From NCBI GenBank assembly GCA_016788285.1, contig JAEUSW010000078.1, positions 1 to 43,145 on the forward strand: a stretch of DNA of 43,145 nt. The letters run 5' to 3'. Each line of letters begins with the position of its first letter. Position 1 is the stretch's first letter. The DNA is from Flavobacteriales bacterium (lineage in GTDB: Bacteria > Bacteroidota > Bacteroidia > Flavobacteriales_F > PHOS-HE28). Below, one piece after another: positions 18,401 through 27,382 of this stretch. The notes beneath the pieces were generated by a model. It made no database searches, had not been told where the DNA came from, and worked only from the letters and a program-made list of their open reading frames with translations. The position numbers were made by a program, and so were the translations under genes.

Positions 18401-19537
18401 TCAGGGCGTGCCGGGGTCCTGGAACCGCGGATCGTTCACGAAGTCGTGGTCCGTCAGCGCGTTGAGGAAGGCCACCAGCGCCGCCTTGTCCGCGGCCGGC
18501 AGCTGCAGCCCGCCCTGCGTGTGCTTCATGAAGGGGCTGATGGTCTCCGACGGGATGCCTCCCGAGTTGTAATGCTCGATCACCTCCTCCAGGGTCTGGA
18601 AACGACCATCGTGCATGTACGGCCCCGAGAGCGCCGCATTGCGCAAAGTGGGAACCTTGAACTTGGCCCGGTCCAGCGGATCGCCGGTCACCTCGTACCG
18701 CCCCAGGTCCGTGAAGATGGAATCCAGGCCGTTGTTCTCGAACTGGCCGTTCGTGAACAGCCCGCCCACCTGCGTGTGGCAGTGAAAGCAGTCGGCGCCC
18801 CACTGGCCGCCCTGGCCTTCGGCGGGATCGCCACCTTCGAGCTGGGTGAGGATGAAGCCGCGCTGCTCCTGCTGGGTGAACACGGCCTCGCCCCGCGCCA
18901 CCTTGTCCACCTTGGAGTTGGCGCTGATCATGGTGCGCAGGAACTGCGCGATCGCCTTCGCCACCAGTGTGCTGTCGATCACATCCGTGTCGAAGGCCTC
19001 GACGAACAGCGCGCGGTACGCGCTGTCCGCCTGCAGCTTGCCCACCGCATCGGGCCAGGTCTCGTGCATCTCCACCGGGTCGATCACGGGCATCAGGATC
19101 TGCTCCTCCAGCGTGGCCTTGCGCCCATCCCAGAAAAAGCTGGTCTCCCAGCCCAGGTTCATCAGGGCCATGCTGTTGCGCCGGCCCTCCACGCCATCAA
19201 TGCCCGTGCTGAAGGCGTTCGGTCCGTCGCTGAAGGCCGTGGCGGGCGCGTGGCAGCTCGAACAGCTCTGTGTGTTGTCCCCGCTCAGGCGCTCCTCATA
19301 GAACAGGTAGCGGCCCAGTTCCACGCCCTTCACCGTGATCGGGTTGTCCGCCGGGATCACCATGGGGGGGAAGTTCGCCGGCGTCACCAGCGGATAGGGC
19401 GTAGGGTCATAGACCGGACCGCTAGCGCCGCCGCCGCCACCTCCCGAGGGCGGGTCCGGTCCGGGCTTGCGGCAACTGGCGATGGCCATCACGCCCAAGG
19501 CGATGGCCGCGAGGATGCGGGTGCGGGTTCCGATCAT
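18401..19537 (-). CDS. Di-haem cytochrome c peroxidase / MauG-like lipoprotein
   Basis: Periplasmic lipoprotein (lipobox IASC, Cys22) of 378 residues with two haem c sites, CSSCH (92-96) and CFHCH (250-254), and the late Met-containing motif GPYMHDGRF. A Gly-rich linker (GGGGGG) follows the lipid anchor. The family includes H2O2-reducing peroxidases and enzymes that oxidise protein side chains (MauG, MbnH). It is the third gene of an operon with an MbnP-like protein and another di-haem protein; its ATG overlaps the stop of the gene before it (ATGA). Either this or its neighbour could be the MbnH partner of MbnP. Electron donor unknown. Confidence 0.92.
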   Translation of the reverse strand: MIGTRTRILAAIALGVMAIASCRKPGPDPPSGGGGGGASGPVYDPTPYPLVTPANFPPMVIPADNPITVKGVELGRYLFYEERLSGDNTQSCSSCHAPATAFSDGPNAFSTGIDGVEGRRNSMALMNLGWETSFFWDGRKATLEEQILMPVIDPVEMHETWPDAVGKLQADSAYRALFVEAFDTDVIDSTLVAKAIAQFLRTMISANSKVDKVARGEAVFTQQEQRGFILTQLEGGDPAEGQGGQWGADCFHCHTQVGGLFTNGQFENNGLDSIFTDLGRYEVTGDPLDRAKFKVPTLRNAALSGPYMHDGRFQTLEEVIEHYNSGGIPSETISPFMKHTQGGLQLPAADKAALVAFLNALTDHDFVNDPRFQDPGTP

Positions 19538-20547
19538 GGCACTTGGTCCAGGCTGCGTTCGTCCGTCAAGGCGTTGAGGAAGGCCAACAGGTCGGCACGC
19601 TCCTGCGCGGAAAGCGTGAACGGCGTCATCAGGGGGTCCTTGTTGGGGTGCGACAGGCCACCGCTCGCGAAGTGGTCCACCACCTCCTCCAGCGTGGCCA
19701 TGGCCCCGTCATGCATGTACGGAGCCGTGAGGGCGATGTTGCGCAGGGTGGGCACCTTGAACTTGCCTTCGTCCGCGGGATCGAGGGAGATCCGCGCCCG
19801 CCCAGGGTCCGCGTAGGTGCTGTACTGGCCCACGTTGCGGTAACTGTGATCGCTGAGGTCGAAGCCCCCGTGGCAACCCGTGCAGCCCGCCACCGGTCCG
19901 GAGAACAGCTCCCAGCCCCGCACCTCGCTGTCGGTGAGCGCCGTGGTCTCGCTTTGGTACAGGTAGCGGTCGAAACGCGACCAACCGCTGATGAGCGTGC
20001 GCTCGTAGTTGGCGATGGCCCGGGTGATCACGTACGGGTCCAGCGGACGGCCATAGGCCTGCTGGCTCAGGCTTCGATACGGTTCCACCTCGCGCAGGTC
20101 CTCGGCCGCGGTGAGGATGCTGTGGTCCATCTCCAGGTCGTCGTGGATGGGCGCCAGCACCTGCAGTTCCAAGGTGGGCACGCCCCCATCGCGGAAGAAC
20201 GCCGGATGGTAGGCCACATTGGCCAGCGTCGGCGAATTCCGCAGGCCAGGCTGCTGAGCGACCCCAAGGCTGAGCGCCACCGTGTCGCTGAAGGCGCGGT
20301 CCGTGAAATGACAACCGGCGCAGCTCAAGCTGCCCGTGCGGGACAGGCGGGGCTCGAAGAACAGGTGCCTGCCCAGTTCGACGCTGGGCCTGGTCAGGGG
20401 ATTATCGGCCGGCACCGGGGGGGCGGGCATCCAGGAAGGCAGGTCCAGCACGAAGGGTTCGGCCTCGCCGCCCTGCTGCGTCAGTTCATCCTTCCGGCAG
20501 CCCGTCAGCGCCATCACCAGCACGGCTATCCCCACCTGTCCCTTCAC
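19534..20547 (-). CDS. Di-haem cytochrome c peroxidase family lipoprotein (MbnH candidate)
   Basis: Second periplasmic di-haem protein, 337 residues, with lipobox LTGC (Cys17), haem sites CAGCH (76-80) and CTGCH (222-226), the segment LRNSPTLANVAYHPAFFRDGG, the inter-haem region AIANYERTLISG and APYMHDG near the end. It starts with GTG, whose bases overlap the stop of mbnP (GTGA), so translation is coupled directly to the MbnP-like gene. In characterised pairs, MbnH oxidises a Trp of MbnP to kynurenine and so creates a copper site. The direct coupling makes this the better MbnH candidate of the two di-haem genes. That assignment is inferred from order, not from residues. Confidence 0.88.
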   Translation of the reverse strand: MKGQVGIAVLVMALTGCRKDELTQQGGEAEPFVLDLPSWMPAPPVPADNPLTRPSVELGRHLFFEPRLSRTGSLSCAGCHFTDRAFSDTVALSLGVAQQPGLRNSPTLANVAYHPAFFRDGGVPTLELQVLAPIHDDLEMDHSILTAAEDLREVEPYRSLSQQAYGRPLDPYVITRAIANYERTLISGWSRFDRYLYQSETTALTDSEVRGWELFSGPVAGCTGCHGGFDLSDHSYRNVGQYSTYADPGRARISLDPADEGKFKVPTLRNIALTAPYMHDGAMATLEEVVDHFASGGLSHPNKDPLMTPFTLSAQERADLLAFLNALTDERSLDQVP

Positions 20548-21296
20548 TCCACCACGATGCTGTTGATCACCTTGTCCGTGAAGCGCATGGCCAGCGTCAT
20601 GTTGTCCCCATGCGCCTGATGGTCCGTGGCCAGGTCGAGCGTGTCCACCGCATTGTAGAAGAACCGATCGACCGCGACGTGAAGGACCAGGTCGGTGGTG
20701 TCGCCCCCCACCACGGTGAACGGCGCGGCAAAGTCGATGTCGCGAACACGGTAGCAGGGCTCCATGCCTGTGTGGATGGAGAACAGGCTCATCGGGACAC
20801 CGGTGCCGTTCGGATCGGTGTCATACCGGCCATCGAACATCACGAAGCGATAGCCCGTGGCCCAGGTCCAATAGGTGCCGTTGCTCACGCTCAGGGGGTG
20901 ACCCACCGGATAGAGCACGGGGTCGGAGGTGTTCAGGTCCTGCGGCACACCCAGGCCCAGGTGCAGGCCGCTGTAGCTGCCGGCCTCGGCGGTGTACACC
21001 TCGCTGTCCCCCCCGTTCAGGGCGTCGAAGAGCGCGATGTCCGTCAGGGCGGATGCACCGCCCGGTCCGGTCAATCGCAGTTCGGCGAGGTACATCTTCA
21101 GCACCTCCACCTGGGTGCGGTAGTCGCTCACGTTCAAATGAACCTCTCCGGCCTGCAGCGGCTGCCCCTGCCAGGTGGCCTCCACCTTCAAGCGGACATG
21201 ACCTTCGGGCCCGTCCACATTGTACGGCTTGTGGCAGCCGGCCAACAGAGCGGCCGTGGCGATCAACAGCGGGGTCGTGCGGTACAGGGGATGCAT
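20544..21296 (-). CDS. MbnP-like copper-binding lipoprotein
   Basis: Lipoprotein of 250 residues (lipobox LLAGC, Cys21) that resembles MbnP: VRLKVEATWQGQPL, an inner segment LKMYLAELRLTG, and the hallmark TYWTWATGYRFVMFDGR with Trp143 and Trp145, then FSIHTGMEPCYRVR. MbnP proteins bind copper after a partner di-haem enzyme modifies a tryptophan. The ATG at 21296 is the only start that gives a clean lipoprotein signal; upstream in-frame sequence is Arg/Pro-rich. A perfect -7 element TACCTTTG and a hairpin lie upstream. It leads the operon with two di-haem genes, suggesting copper acquisition or handling in the periplasm. Confidence 0.82.
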   Translation of the reverse strand: MHPLYRTTPLLIATAALLAGCHKPYNVDGPEGHVRLKVEATWQGQPLQAGEVHLNVSDYRTQVEVLKMYLAELRLTGPGGASALTDIALFDALNGGDSEVYTAEAGSYSGLHLGLGVPQDLNTSDPVLYPVGHPLSVSNGTYWTWATGYRFVMFDGRYDTDPNGTGVPMSLFSIHTGMEPCYRVRDIDFAAPFTVVGGDTTDLVLHVAVDRFFYNAVDTLDLATDHQAHGDNMTLAMRFTDKVINSIVVE

Positions 21297-21325
21297 GGGT
21301 GTTCGGGTCTGGTGGATGGATGCGC

Positions 21326-21360
21326 TCAGGCAGCGGTTCGTTGCCTGACGCTCAAAGGTA
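21326..21360 (-). promoter_or_regulatory. Promoter and 7-bp inverted repeat of the MbnP operon
   Basis: On the minus strand a perfect -7 element TACCTTTG (complement of 21353-21360) is followed at once by an inverted repeat TCAGGCA / TGCCTGA (21326-21332 and 21342-21348, 9-base loop). The repeat covers the expected transcription start and the first bases of the leader, about 30 bases before the ATG. It could be a repressor operator or a leader hairpin. A link to copper is a guess from the genes. Confidence 0.5.
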
Positions 21361-21626
21361 TGGCGGTGCCGGGTCCGCTCCGGGTGAGCTTGGTCACGTG
21401 CAGGGATTCCTAACCGGAACGGCTGGCCGGGCCGCGCGGTTCGAACGGGCGGTGCGCGTCCACCGCCGGGGACCAGCCTTGGGCCTCTCGTTTCCTTCCT
21501 TCGCTCCGGCTCCGAGGCCCCGGACCCGAGGCCTGTGGCCCGTCGCACGGTTGCTGCACGGGGCGTGGTCCGCTGGCCTCCATCTTCCGGTCCCCGAGGC
21601 CTGGCCCTTCCACACCTCCACCCCTC
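21361..21626. other. Intergenic stretch between the MbnP and AddA promoters
   Basis: These 266 bases lie between two divergent genes whose starts are 344 bases apart. They hold three copies of CCGAGGCC (21512, 21526, 21594) and no convincing coding sequence on either strand. Open frames here are Arg/Gly/Pro-rich shadows. I see no RNA gene. Confidence 0.5.
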
Positions 21627-21634
21627 TACCTTCG
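21627..21634 (+). promoter_or_regulatory. Promoter -7 element TACCTTCG of addA
   Basis: A TAnnTTTG-like element (TACCTTCG) ends six bases before the ATG at 21641. At the usual spacing, transcription would begin on or next to the start codon, giving a leaderless mRNA. Confidence 0.5.
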
Positions 21635-21640
21635 AACCCC

Positions 21641-24600
21641 ATGTTCCAGGTGCTGCACAGCTCCGCCGGCTCGGGCAAGACCCATGCCCTGGTGAAGCGC
21701 TACCTGGTGCTGGCCCTGCGGCCCGACCGGCCCACGGCTTACCGCGGGATCCTGGCGCTGACCTTCACCAACAAGGCCGCCGGCGAGATGAAGGAGCGCG
21801 TGCTGCACTACTTGCGGCTGCTGGCCGACCGCGCGCACGGGGATGCCCGCATCACCGACCTGCTGGACGCCCTGCGGAGCGCGCACGGTCTTGCACCCGA
21901 CGCCGCGGCCGCCTGCGCCCACACCGTGCTGCGCGACATGCTGCACCACTGGTCCGACCTTTCGATCACCACCATCGACGCCTTCGTGCGCCGCCTGGTG
22001 CGCCCTTTCGCGCGCGATCTTCAACTGGACCACGAGCTGCGGATGACCACCGACCAGGCCTGGTACCGCGACCGTGCGGTGGACCTGCTGCTCGAGGCCG
22101 CCGGTCGCGACCACGCCCTCACCGACATGCTCATCGCGGCCTGCAGCCGCCTGGTGGAGGATGAAGCGCGCTGGAACCCCGCCGCCCCCTTCACCGAGCT
22201 GGTGGAAATGCTCGACGACGAGGAGAGCGTACGCCACCTGGAGCAGTTGTCCGCCGTGAGCGCCGGAACGCTGCTGCGCATCGACGCGGCGCTGCGTTCC
22301 GCCATCCACGCCTTCCGCCAGGAGGTCCGCACCCTGGGCCGCACCGCCCTGGACGCCCTGGACGCCGCCCAGCTGGAGGATGCGGACCTGGCGCATGCCA
22401 AGGGTGGCTTTCGCAAGGTGATCAAGGACCTGGCCCACTTCAAGGACGATCCGATCGAGGTGGGCACCAACGCGGCGAAGCCGCTGGCCACAGGCGTGTG
22501 GTGGAGCGGCAAGGCCTCCGCCTCGGCACGCGAAGCCCTGCAGCGCCTGGCCCCGGAGCTTGAGCGTGTGCTGACGACCGTGCAGCGCTGGCAGGAGGAA
22601 GGCCGCTTCACGGACCACTGGCTTCGGCTCCTCATCCGACGCGACCTGATGGCGATGGGCGCCATGAGCGCCCTGTCCGATGCGCTACGCAAGGCCAAGG
22701 ACGAGGATGGCGTCACCTTCTTCCAGGACCTCACCCGCGCGGTGGAGCGCGTGGTGCGCGAAGAGCCCGTGCCCTTCCTGTACGAACGCCTCGGCCAGCG
22801 TTTCCAGCACTTCCTGATCGACGAGTTCCAGGACACCTCGGTGATGCAGTGGCACGCGCTTCTGCCGCTGGCGGAGAACGCCCTGGCCAACGGCGGCTCG
22901 GTGCTGCTGGTGGGCGATGCCAAGCAGGCCATCTACCGCTGGCGCAACGGTGAGGTCCGCCAGTTCAAGGCCCTGCCCGCCCTGCACGGGCGGGACCAGC
23001 TGTCCGACGGGGCCCGCCGCGAGGCCTTTCTCCAGGCCTCCGCGGTACCGATCGAACCGCTGCGCGACAACCACCGCTCGTCGGCCACCATCGTGGGGTT
23101 CAACAACGACCTGTTCGACCGGATGCGCACCCTTCTGCCCGAGGGCCTGCGCCCCATCTATGACGAGCAGGCGCAGACCGCGCGCAAGCCTGCCGGCGGG
23201 CTTGTTCGCCTGGACGTTGTGCCATCCACGAAGGAGGATCAGGAGGAGGTGCCCTGGATCGAGGACTGGCTGCTGCGCGGCGTGGCCGATTGCCTGGAGG
23301 ACGGCCATCGCGCCGGGGACATCGCGGTGCTGGTGCGCAGCGGGGAGCAGGGGTCGCAGGTGGCCCGCGCCCTGAGCCGTGCCGGGCACGCGGTGATCAG
23401 CCCCGACGGTCTGCGCCTGAAGGGCGACGCCGCAGTGGACCTCGTGCTGGCCCTGTTGCGCCTGGATCAACGGGCGGACGACCACACGGCGGTGCAAGCC
23501 CTGGCCGCGGCCGTGGAGGCCGGTGTGCTGCCCCTGGAGCGGATGAACCCTCCAGAGGACGCACCACCCGGCACCGCACTGCACCGCGTGCACGCCTGCC
23601 TTCCTCCGGGCCGGCGCGTGTCCGCCACCCTGCTGGACCGCGTCCTCGGCCATGTGGAACGGTGCGGCCTCGACCCCGCGACCGATGCCTTCCTCCATGC
23701 GCTGCTGGAGGCGGTGCGCGAGCATCAGCAGGCCCATGGTCACGATCCGGCCGGGTTCCTGGAGCACTGGGAACGCGGTTACGCCGGACGGTCGATCACC
23801 GCGCCCGCCGGGCTCGACGCCATCCAGGTGATGACCATCCACAAGGCCAAGGGCCTGCAGTTCCCCGTGGTCTTCGTGCCCTTCACCAAGTTGACCCGCG
23901 CGGGCAGCGCGAGCACGAGCGTATGGACCCCGCCCGGCGATGTGGCACCGGAGCTGCCCACCGCACGGCTCACCTTCAGGGGTCGCAAGGCCCCGGATGT
24001 CCCCGCCGTGGCGGACGAGCTGGGCATGCAGGACCTGGACGCGCTCGACCTGCTGTACGTGGCCTTCACCCGCCCGGAGCGACGCCTGTACGCCACCGTG
24101 CAGCAGAGCCACGGCGATACGGTCACCAAGGCCCTCCTGGAACACCTGGTGGCGATGGGCGGCACGCTGGGGACGGGGCTCACGATCGGGGAGCGGACCA
24201 CCGTCGGAGCATCCACCCGCCCCCCCATCGACGATCCGGTGCTGCGCCCGTTGCCGCCCGGCGGTGGCGTGCAGCTGCTGGTGCGCGACACGCTGCGCGA
24301 TGACGCGCCGATCGGTGCGGAAGCCCGGCGCATCTCCGGCGAAGCCCTGCACGACCTGCTCGCGCGCGTGCACACCGCAGCGGACCTGGACGCGGCCTTG
24401 ACGGCGGCGGTGGCCTGTGGCGACCTGCGTCCGGATGACCGCGACGCGTGGCGACCCCGGCTGGTGGCCCTGCTGGAACGGGCGGACCTGGCACCCTGGT
24501 TCGGGCCGGGGCTCGATGTGCTCACCGAAACGCCCCTGATCCTCAGCGATGGGCACAGCGCCCGCCCGGACCGACTGGTGCGCGCGGCCGGTGGCTGGGG

Positions 24601-24748
24601 CGTGCTCGACATCAAGACCGGGCATCCGCACGCCGCCCACGCCGAACAGGTGCGCGGCTACATGAACGTGCTGCGCAGCGTCACCGGAGCGCCCGTGCAC
24701 GGCGCGCTGCTCTACCTCGCCACCGGAACCCTCGAACCCATCGCATGA
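21641..24748 (+). CDS. addA: AddA-like UvrD-family helicase-nuclease
   Basis: ATP-dependent helicase-exonuclease of 1035 residues for double-strand-break repair with AddB. Helicase motifs: Walker A SSAGSGKTHALVKRY (from residue 6), LTFTNKAAGEMKERV (about 41-55), Walker B FLIDEFQDTS (about 391), Gln/Arg motif VGDAKQAIYRWRNGE, MTIHKAKGLQFPVVFVPF (about 729), LLYVAFTRPERRLY. The C-terminal PD-(D/E)XK nuclease shows RPDRLV and VLDIKTG (about 988). An ATG at 21641 just after a -7 element sets the start; the frame is open further upstream but unlike any protein. The stop overlaps the GNAT start (ATGA). The symbol rests on architecture and the nearby AddB-like gene. Confidence 0.9.
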   Translation: MFQVLHSSAGSGKTHALVKRYLVLALRPDRPTAYRGILALTFTNKAAGEMKERVLHYLRLLADRAHGDARITDLLDALRSAHGLAPDAAAACAHTVLRDMLHHWSDLSITTIDAFVRRLVRPFARDLQLDHELRMTTDQAWYRDRAVDLLLEAAGRDHALTDMLIAACSRLVEDEARWNPAAPFTELVEMLDDEESVRHLEQLSAVSAGTLLRIDAALRSAIHAFRQEVRTLGRTALDALDAAQLEDADLAHAKGGFRKVIKDLAHFKDDPIEVGTNAAKPLATGVWWSGKASASAREALQRLAPELERVLTTVQRWQEEGRFTDHWLRLLIRRDLMAMGAMSALSDALRKAKDEDGVTFFQDLTRAVERVVREEPVPFLYERLGQRFQHFLIDEFQDTSVMQWHALLPLAENALANGGSVLLVGDAKQAIYRWRNGEVRQFKALPALHGRDQLSDGARREAFLQASAVPIEPLRDNHRSSATIVGFNNDLFDRMRTLLPEGLRPIYDEQAQTARKPAGGLVRLDVVPSTKEDQEEVPWIEDWLLRGVADCLEDGHRAGDIAVLVRSGEQGSQVARALSRAGHAVISPDGLRLKGDAAVDLVLALLRLDQRADDHTAVQALAAAVEAGVLPLERMNPPEDAPPGTALHRVHACLPPGRRVSATLLDRVLGHVERCGLDPATDAFLHALLEAVREHQQAHGHDPAGFLEHWERGYAGRSITAPAGLDAIQVMTIHKAKGLQFPVVFVPFTKLTRAGSASTSVWTPPGDVAPELPTARLTFRGRKAPDVPAVADELGMQDLDALDLLYVAFTRPERRLYATVQQSHGDTVTKALLEHLVAMGGTLGTGLTIGERTTVGASTRPPIDDPVLRPLPPGGGVQLLVRDTLRDDAPIGAEARRISGEALHDLLARVHTAADLDAALTAAVACGDLRPDDRDAWRPRLVALLERADLAPWFGPGLDVLTETPLILSDGHSARPDRLVRAAGGWGVLDIKTGHPHAAHAEQVRGYMNVLRSVTGAPVHGALLYLATGTLEPIA

Positions 24749-25206
24749 GCACCGCGGTCACCTGGCGGACCCTCCCCTTCGACGCCCTCGACGTGGACAC
24801 CCTGTACGCGCTGCTGCGCCTGCGCACCGACGTGTTCGTGGTGGAACAGAACTGCCCCTATCCCGAGCTGGACGACCGCGATCAGGGCGCCCTGCATGTG
24901 ATCGGCCGCGATGCGTCGGACCGGGTGGTGGCCTACGCGCGCATCCTGCCGCCAGGAACGGACGGCCTACCGGCGGTGGGCCGCGTGGTGGTGGACAGCG
25001 GACAACGGGGCACCGGGCTCGGACATGCGCTGATGCGCGAAGTGCTCAGCGTGCTACAACACACCTATGGCGGGATCGACAGCCGCATGTCCGCACAGGC
25101 CCATTTGGAGGGCTTCTATGCCGCTCACGGGTATGTGCGCCACGGCGATCCCTTCGACCTGGACGGCATCCCGCACATCGCCATGCGGCTCAGCGCACCA
25201 ACGTGA
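24745..25206 (+). CDS. GNAT family N-acetyltransferase (ElaA-like)
   Basis: Acetyl-CoA-dependent acyltransferase of 153 residues resembling ElaA: WRTLPFDALDVDTLYALLRLRTDVFVVEQ, YARILPPG, the acetyl-CoA loop VDSGQRGTGLGHALM (about 93-107), and SAQAHLEGFYAAHGYVRHGDPFDLDGIPHIAM. The ATG overlaps the addA stop, so it is translated with addA. Its 3' end overlaps the convergent secreted-protein gene by 17 bases. Substrate unknown. Confidence 0.9.
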   Translation: MSTAVTWRTLPFDALDVDTLYALLRLRTDVFVVEQNCPYPELDDRDQGALHVIGRDASDRVVAYARILPPGTDGLPAVGRVVVDSGQRGTGLGHALMREVLSVLQHTYGGIDSRMSAQAHLEGFYAAHGYVRHGDPFDLDGIPHIAMRLSAPT

Positions 25207-27316
25207 TCGAACCGACGAACTCGTAGCGCTCGGGGCCGTGCTCGGCCAGCCACGCCTTGTAGGTGTACACGCCGATCGGCAGCCCGACGCCATCCCAACC
25301 CGCTTTGGGGTCCTGTGTGTGGAAGAGGCGCGTGCCCCAGCGGTCGAAGATGGCCAGATCGTACTCGCGCGCTCCGATCACCACCGGCAGCCACTGGTCG
25401 TTCAGGCCATCGCCGTCGGGTGTGAACGCGTTCGGTGCGTGGAACAGCGACCCGGTGACGATCACGCGGATGCTCGTGGTGTCCCTGCACCCCAGTCCGC
25501 TCGTCACCACCTGCACCACCTCGAACGTGCCCGCTTCCTGGAACGCGTACGTGAAGGTGGGCGTGGTGAAGGTGCTTCCTTCCACCGTGTACAGCCAGCT
25601 GTCGGCATCCACGGAAGCGTCGTTGATCGTCACGTCGGGGTTCAGCACATCCACCACCGGCGTGCTGGTGTACAGGCCCGCGGTCGGTGGCACCCACACC
25701 TGAACGGCGGCGGGGCGCAGCAGGCTCACCGTGTCGATGCAGCCGCTGTCCGTCATCACCGTGAGCCGCACATCGTACTGGCCCTCCACGGTGTAGGTGT
25801 GCACCGGCAGGCTGTCCGTGCTCGTGGTGCCGTCGCCCAGGTCCCACGCGTAGCTCATGGGCGTCCAGGCCGTGCTCTGGTTGTTGAACCGCACCTCCAG
25901 GGGCAGGCAGCCCATCGTATCGGTGGTGAAGAGCGGCACCGGCGGAGGGAACACCTCCACGGTGTCCGTGTAGCTGTCCGTACAACCGTGGTCCGTCAGC
26001 GAAACGGTGACCACCTGGTCGCCCGGTTGCACGAAGGTGGCCGCGATGGTCGGTCCGCTCATCTGCTGCGGTGCCGCACCGGGCCCGAGGTCCCACAGCA
26101 CGCTCGCTTGTGCGGTGAAGTTGCCCGTCACGGTCAGGGGCACCGCGCCTGCGCCCAGACATTGGATGGGCGGCGGTGTGAAGGCCGGTTGCAGCGGTGG
26201 ATAGATCTCGAACGAGGCGTAGGAGGTGTCGCCACAGGGCCATCCGGGGTTCACGACCAGCATCACGCTGTACACGCCCGTGTCGCCGTAGGTGTAGGTG
26301 GGTGCGAACTGGCTGCTGGTGTCGGTGCTGCTGTTCGGATCACCGAAGTCCCAGAAATAGCTGCTGCCACCGATGCTCTGGTTCACCATGTTCACCTGGT
26401 ACCCGTCGCAAAAGACCTGCTGCTGCTGGATGGAGCTCAGGATCGTGACCACGCAGGGCACCGCGTCGAAGCGGAAGTCCCGCCGAACTTCGCTGAGCAA
26501 CACGCCCGCGCGGTACTCCTTCACGCACACCCCCACCACGTAGCTGCCCACCTGGCTGGGCGTCACGGTGAGCTGGCCCGTGACCGGATCGACGGCCAGC
26601 GGCGGGTTCGCGTCCATCTGATAGGCCTGCGAATAGCCCGGCGCCCAGAGCACCGGGGTATACGGCGGCCCCGCAGGCGGCGATGGCAGCGGGTTGAACG
26701 GATCGCCCCCGGTGAACGGGGTGCACAGCTCGTACACCAGCACATCGCCGTCGGGGTCCGTGGCCGAATGGTCGAAGGTCATGTTCTGCCCCACGCACAG
26801 CGCGATCGGCGGATACGCATTGAACACCGGGCTCGAGTTGGCCCCGGTCTGGTTGGCGTTGGGCACGGCCACCGTGCAGGTGAGCCCCTCATCGCCCGGG
26901 TTGGCCACATTGAGGATGCTCGGCGTGCGGCAGCATCGCTGGTAGCTCACCACGTAACCGCCCGGGATGGGCGGTAGATCGAGCACGATGCTGTACTCCG
27001 CCTGCTCCACGCAGATGGTGGGCGGAGCCGTGAGGCAGGGGTTGTTGAGCACCACGGGCACCGGTGTGGAGCCCGGGAACGGGACGAACTCCGAGAACAA
27101 ATAGGTCCCCGACCCATCGAAGATGCCCAGCTCGGCCTGCGCGTCGAACCCGGTCCCGTTGACGTTGTTGGGCCCGCAGTCGCGGTACAGCTGCAGGGTG
27201 AACAGGTAGCTGTCGCCCCCCTGATGCACGTAGTAGAGCTCGCCACCGATGATGTGCGTGGCCAGGGCCGGAACGGCCCTGCACAAGATCCCGAACAGCA
27301 CCAGGGTGCGCATCAT
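25190..27316 (-). CDS. PKD-containing secreted protein with type B T9SS sorting domain
   Basis: Exported protein of 708 residues. Signal peptide MMRTLVLFGILCRAVPALA, then an N-terminal domain THIIGGELYYVHQGGDSYLFTLQLYRDCG (a widespread Bacteroidota module), Cys-rich beta strands (SYQRCCRTPS), a cadherin-like DPDGDVLVYEL region, three to four PKD-like modules (YFWDFGDPNS, YAWDLGDGTTS and two weaker), and a C-terminal type B sorting domain (HAPNAFTPDGDGLND, YDLAIFDRWGTRLFHT, GWDGVGLPIGVYTYKAW, GSITLVR). I chose the ATG at 27316: the TTG at 27334 lies within a promoter-like TACCTTG (complement of 27332-27338). No secretion partner is adjacent. It sits between addA-GNAT and addB. Confidence 0.9.
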   Translation of the reverse strand: MMRTLVLFGILCRAVPALATHIIGGELYYVHQGGDSYLFTLQLYRDCGPNNVNGTGFDAQAELGIFDGSGTYLFSEFVPFPGSTPVPVVLNNPCLTAPPTICVEQAEYSIVLDLPPIPGGYVVSYQRCCRTPSILNVANPGDEGLTCTVAVPNANQTGANSSPVFNAYPPIALCVGQNMTFDHSATDPDGDVLVYELCTPFTGGDPFNPLPSPPAGPPYTPVLWAPGYSQAYQMDANPPLAVDPVTGQLTVTPSQVGSYVVGVCVKEYRAGVLLSEVRRDFRFDAVPCVVTILSSIQQQQVFCDGYQVNMVNQSIGGSSYFWDFGDPNSSTDTSSQFAPTYTYGDTGVYSVMLVVNPGWPCGDTSYASFEIYPPLQPAFTPPPIQCLGAGAVPLTVTGNFTAQASVLWDLGPGAAPQQMSGPTIAATFVQPGDQVVTVSLTDHGCTDSYTDTVEVFPPPVPLFTTDTMGCLPLEVRFNNQSTAWTPMSYAWDLGDGTTSTDSLPVHTYTVEGQYDVRLTVMTDSGCIDTVSLLRPAAVQVWVPPTAGLYTSTPVVDVLNPDVTINDASVDADSWLYTVEGSTFTTPTFTYAFQEAGTFEVVQVVTSGLGCRDTTSIRVIVTGSLFHAPNAFTPDGDGLNDQWLPVVIGAREYDLAIFDRWGTRLFHTQDPKAGWDGVGLPIGVYTYKAWLAEHGPERYEFVGSITLVR

Positions 27317-27350
27317 CCGTGGGAATGACGACAAGGTAAGCCCCCGGGTT

Positions 27351-27371
27351 GTTCGGACGGTCCGTTCGAAC
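27351..27371. repeat. 21-bp imperfect palindrome
   Basis: GTTCGGACGGTCCGTTCGAAC reads the same on both strands except for one mismatched pair. It lies between the stop of the 80-residue gene (27383) and the -7-like element of the type B cargo gene, centred about 34 bases before that gene's expected transcription start. It could be an operator for the cargo gene or part of a terminator for the upstream gene. Confidence 0.4.
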
Positions 27372-27382
27372 GAGGAACGGGC

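Noticed and set aside
21512..21601. Three CCGAGGCC copies
   Set aside because: Irregular spacing in GC-rich intergenic DNA; no link to a start or a dyad.
22685..24700. Long frame antisense to addA (671 codons)
   Set aside because: No recognisable motif; helicase motifs on the plus strand are complete.
27317..27334. TTG start for the type B cargo gene
   Set aside because: It lies at the promoter-like TACCTTG; the ATG at 27316 gives a clean signal peptide.
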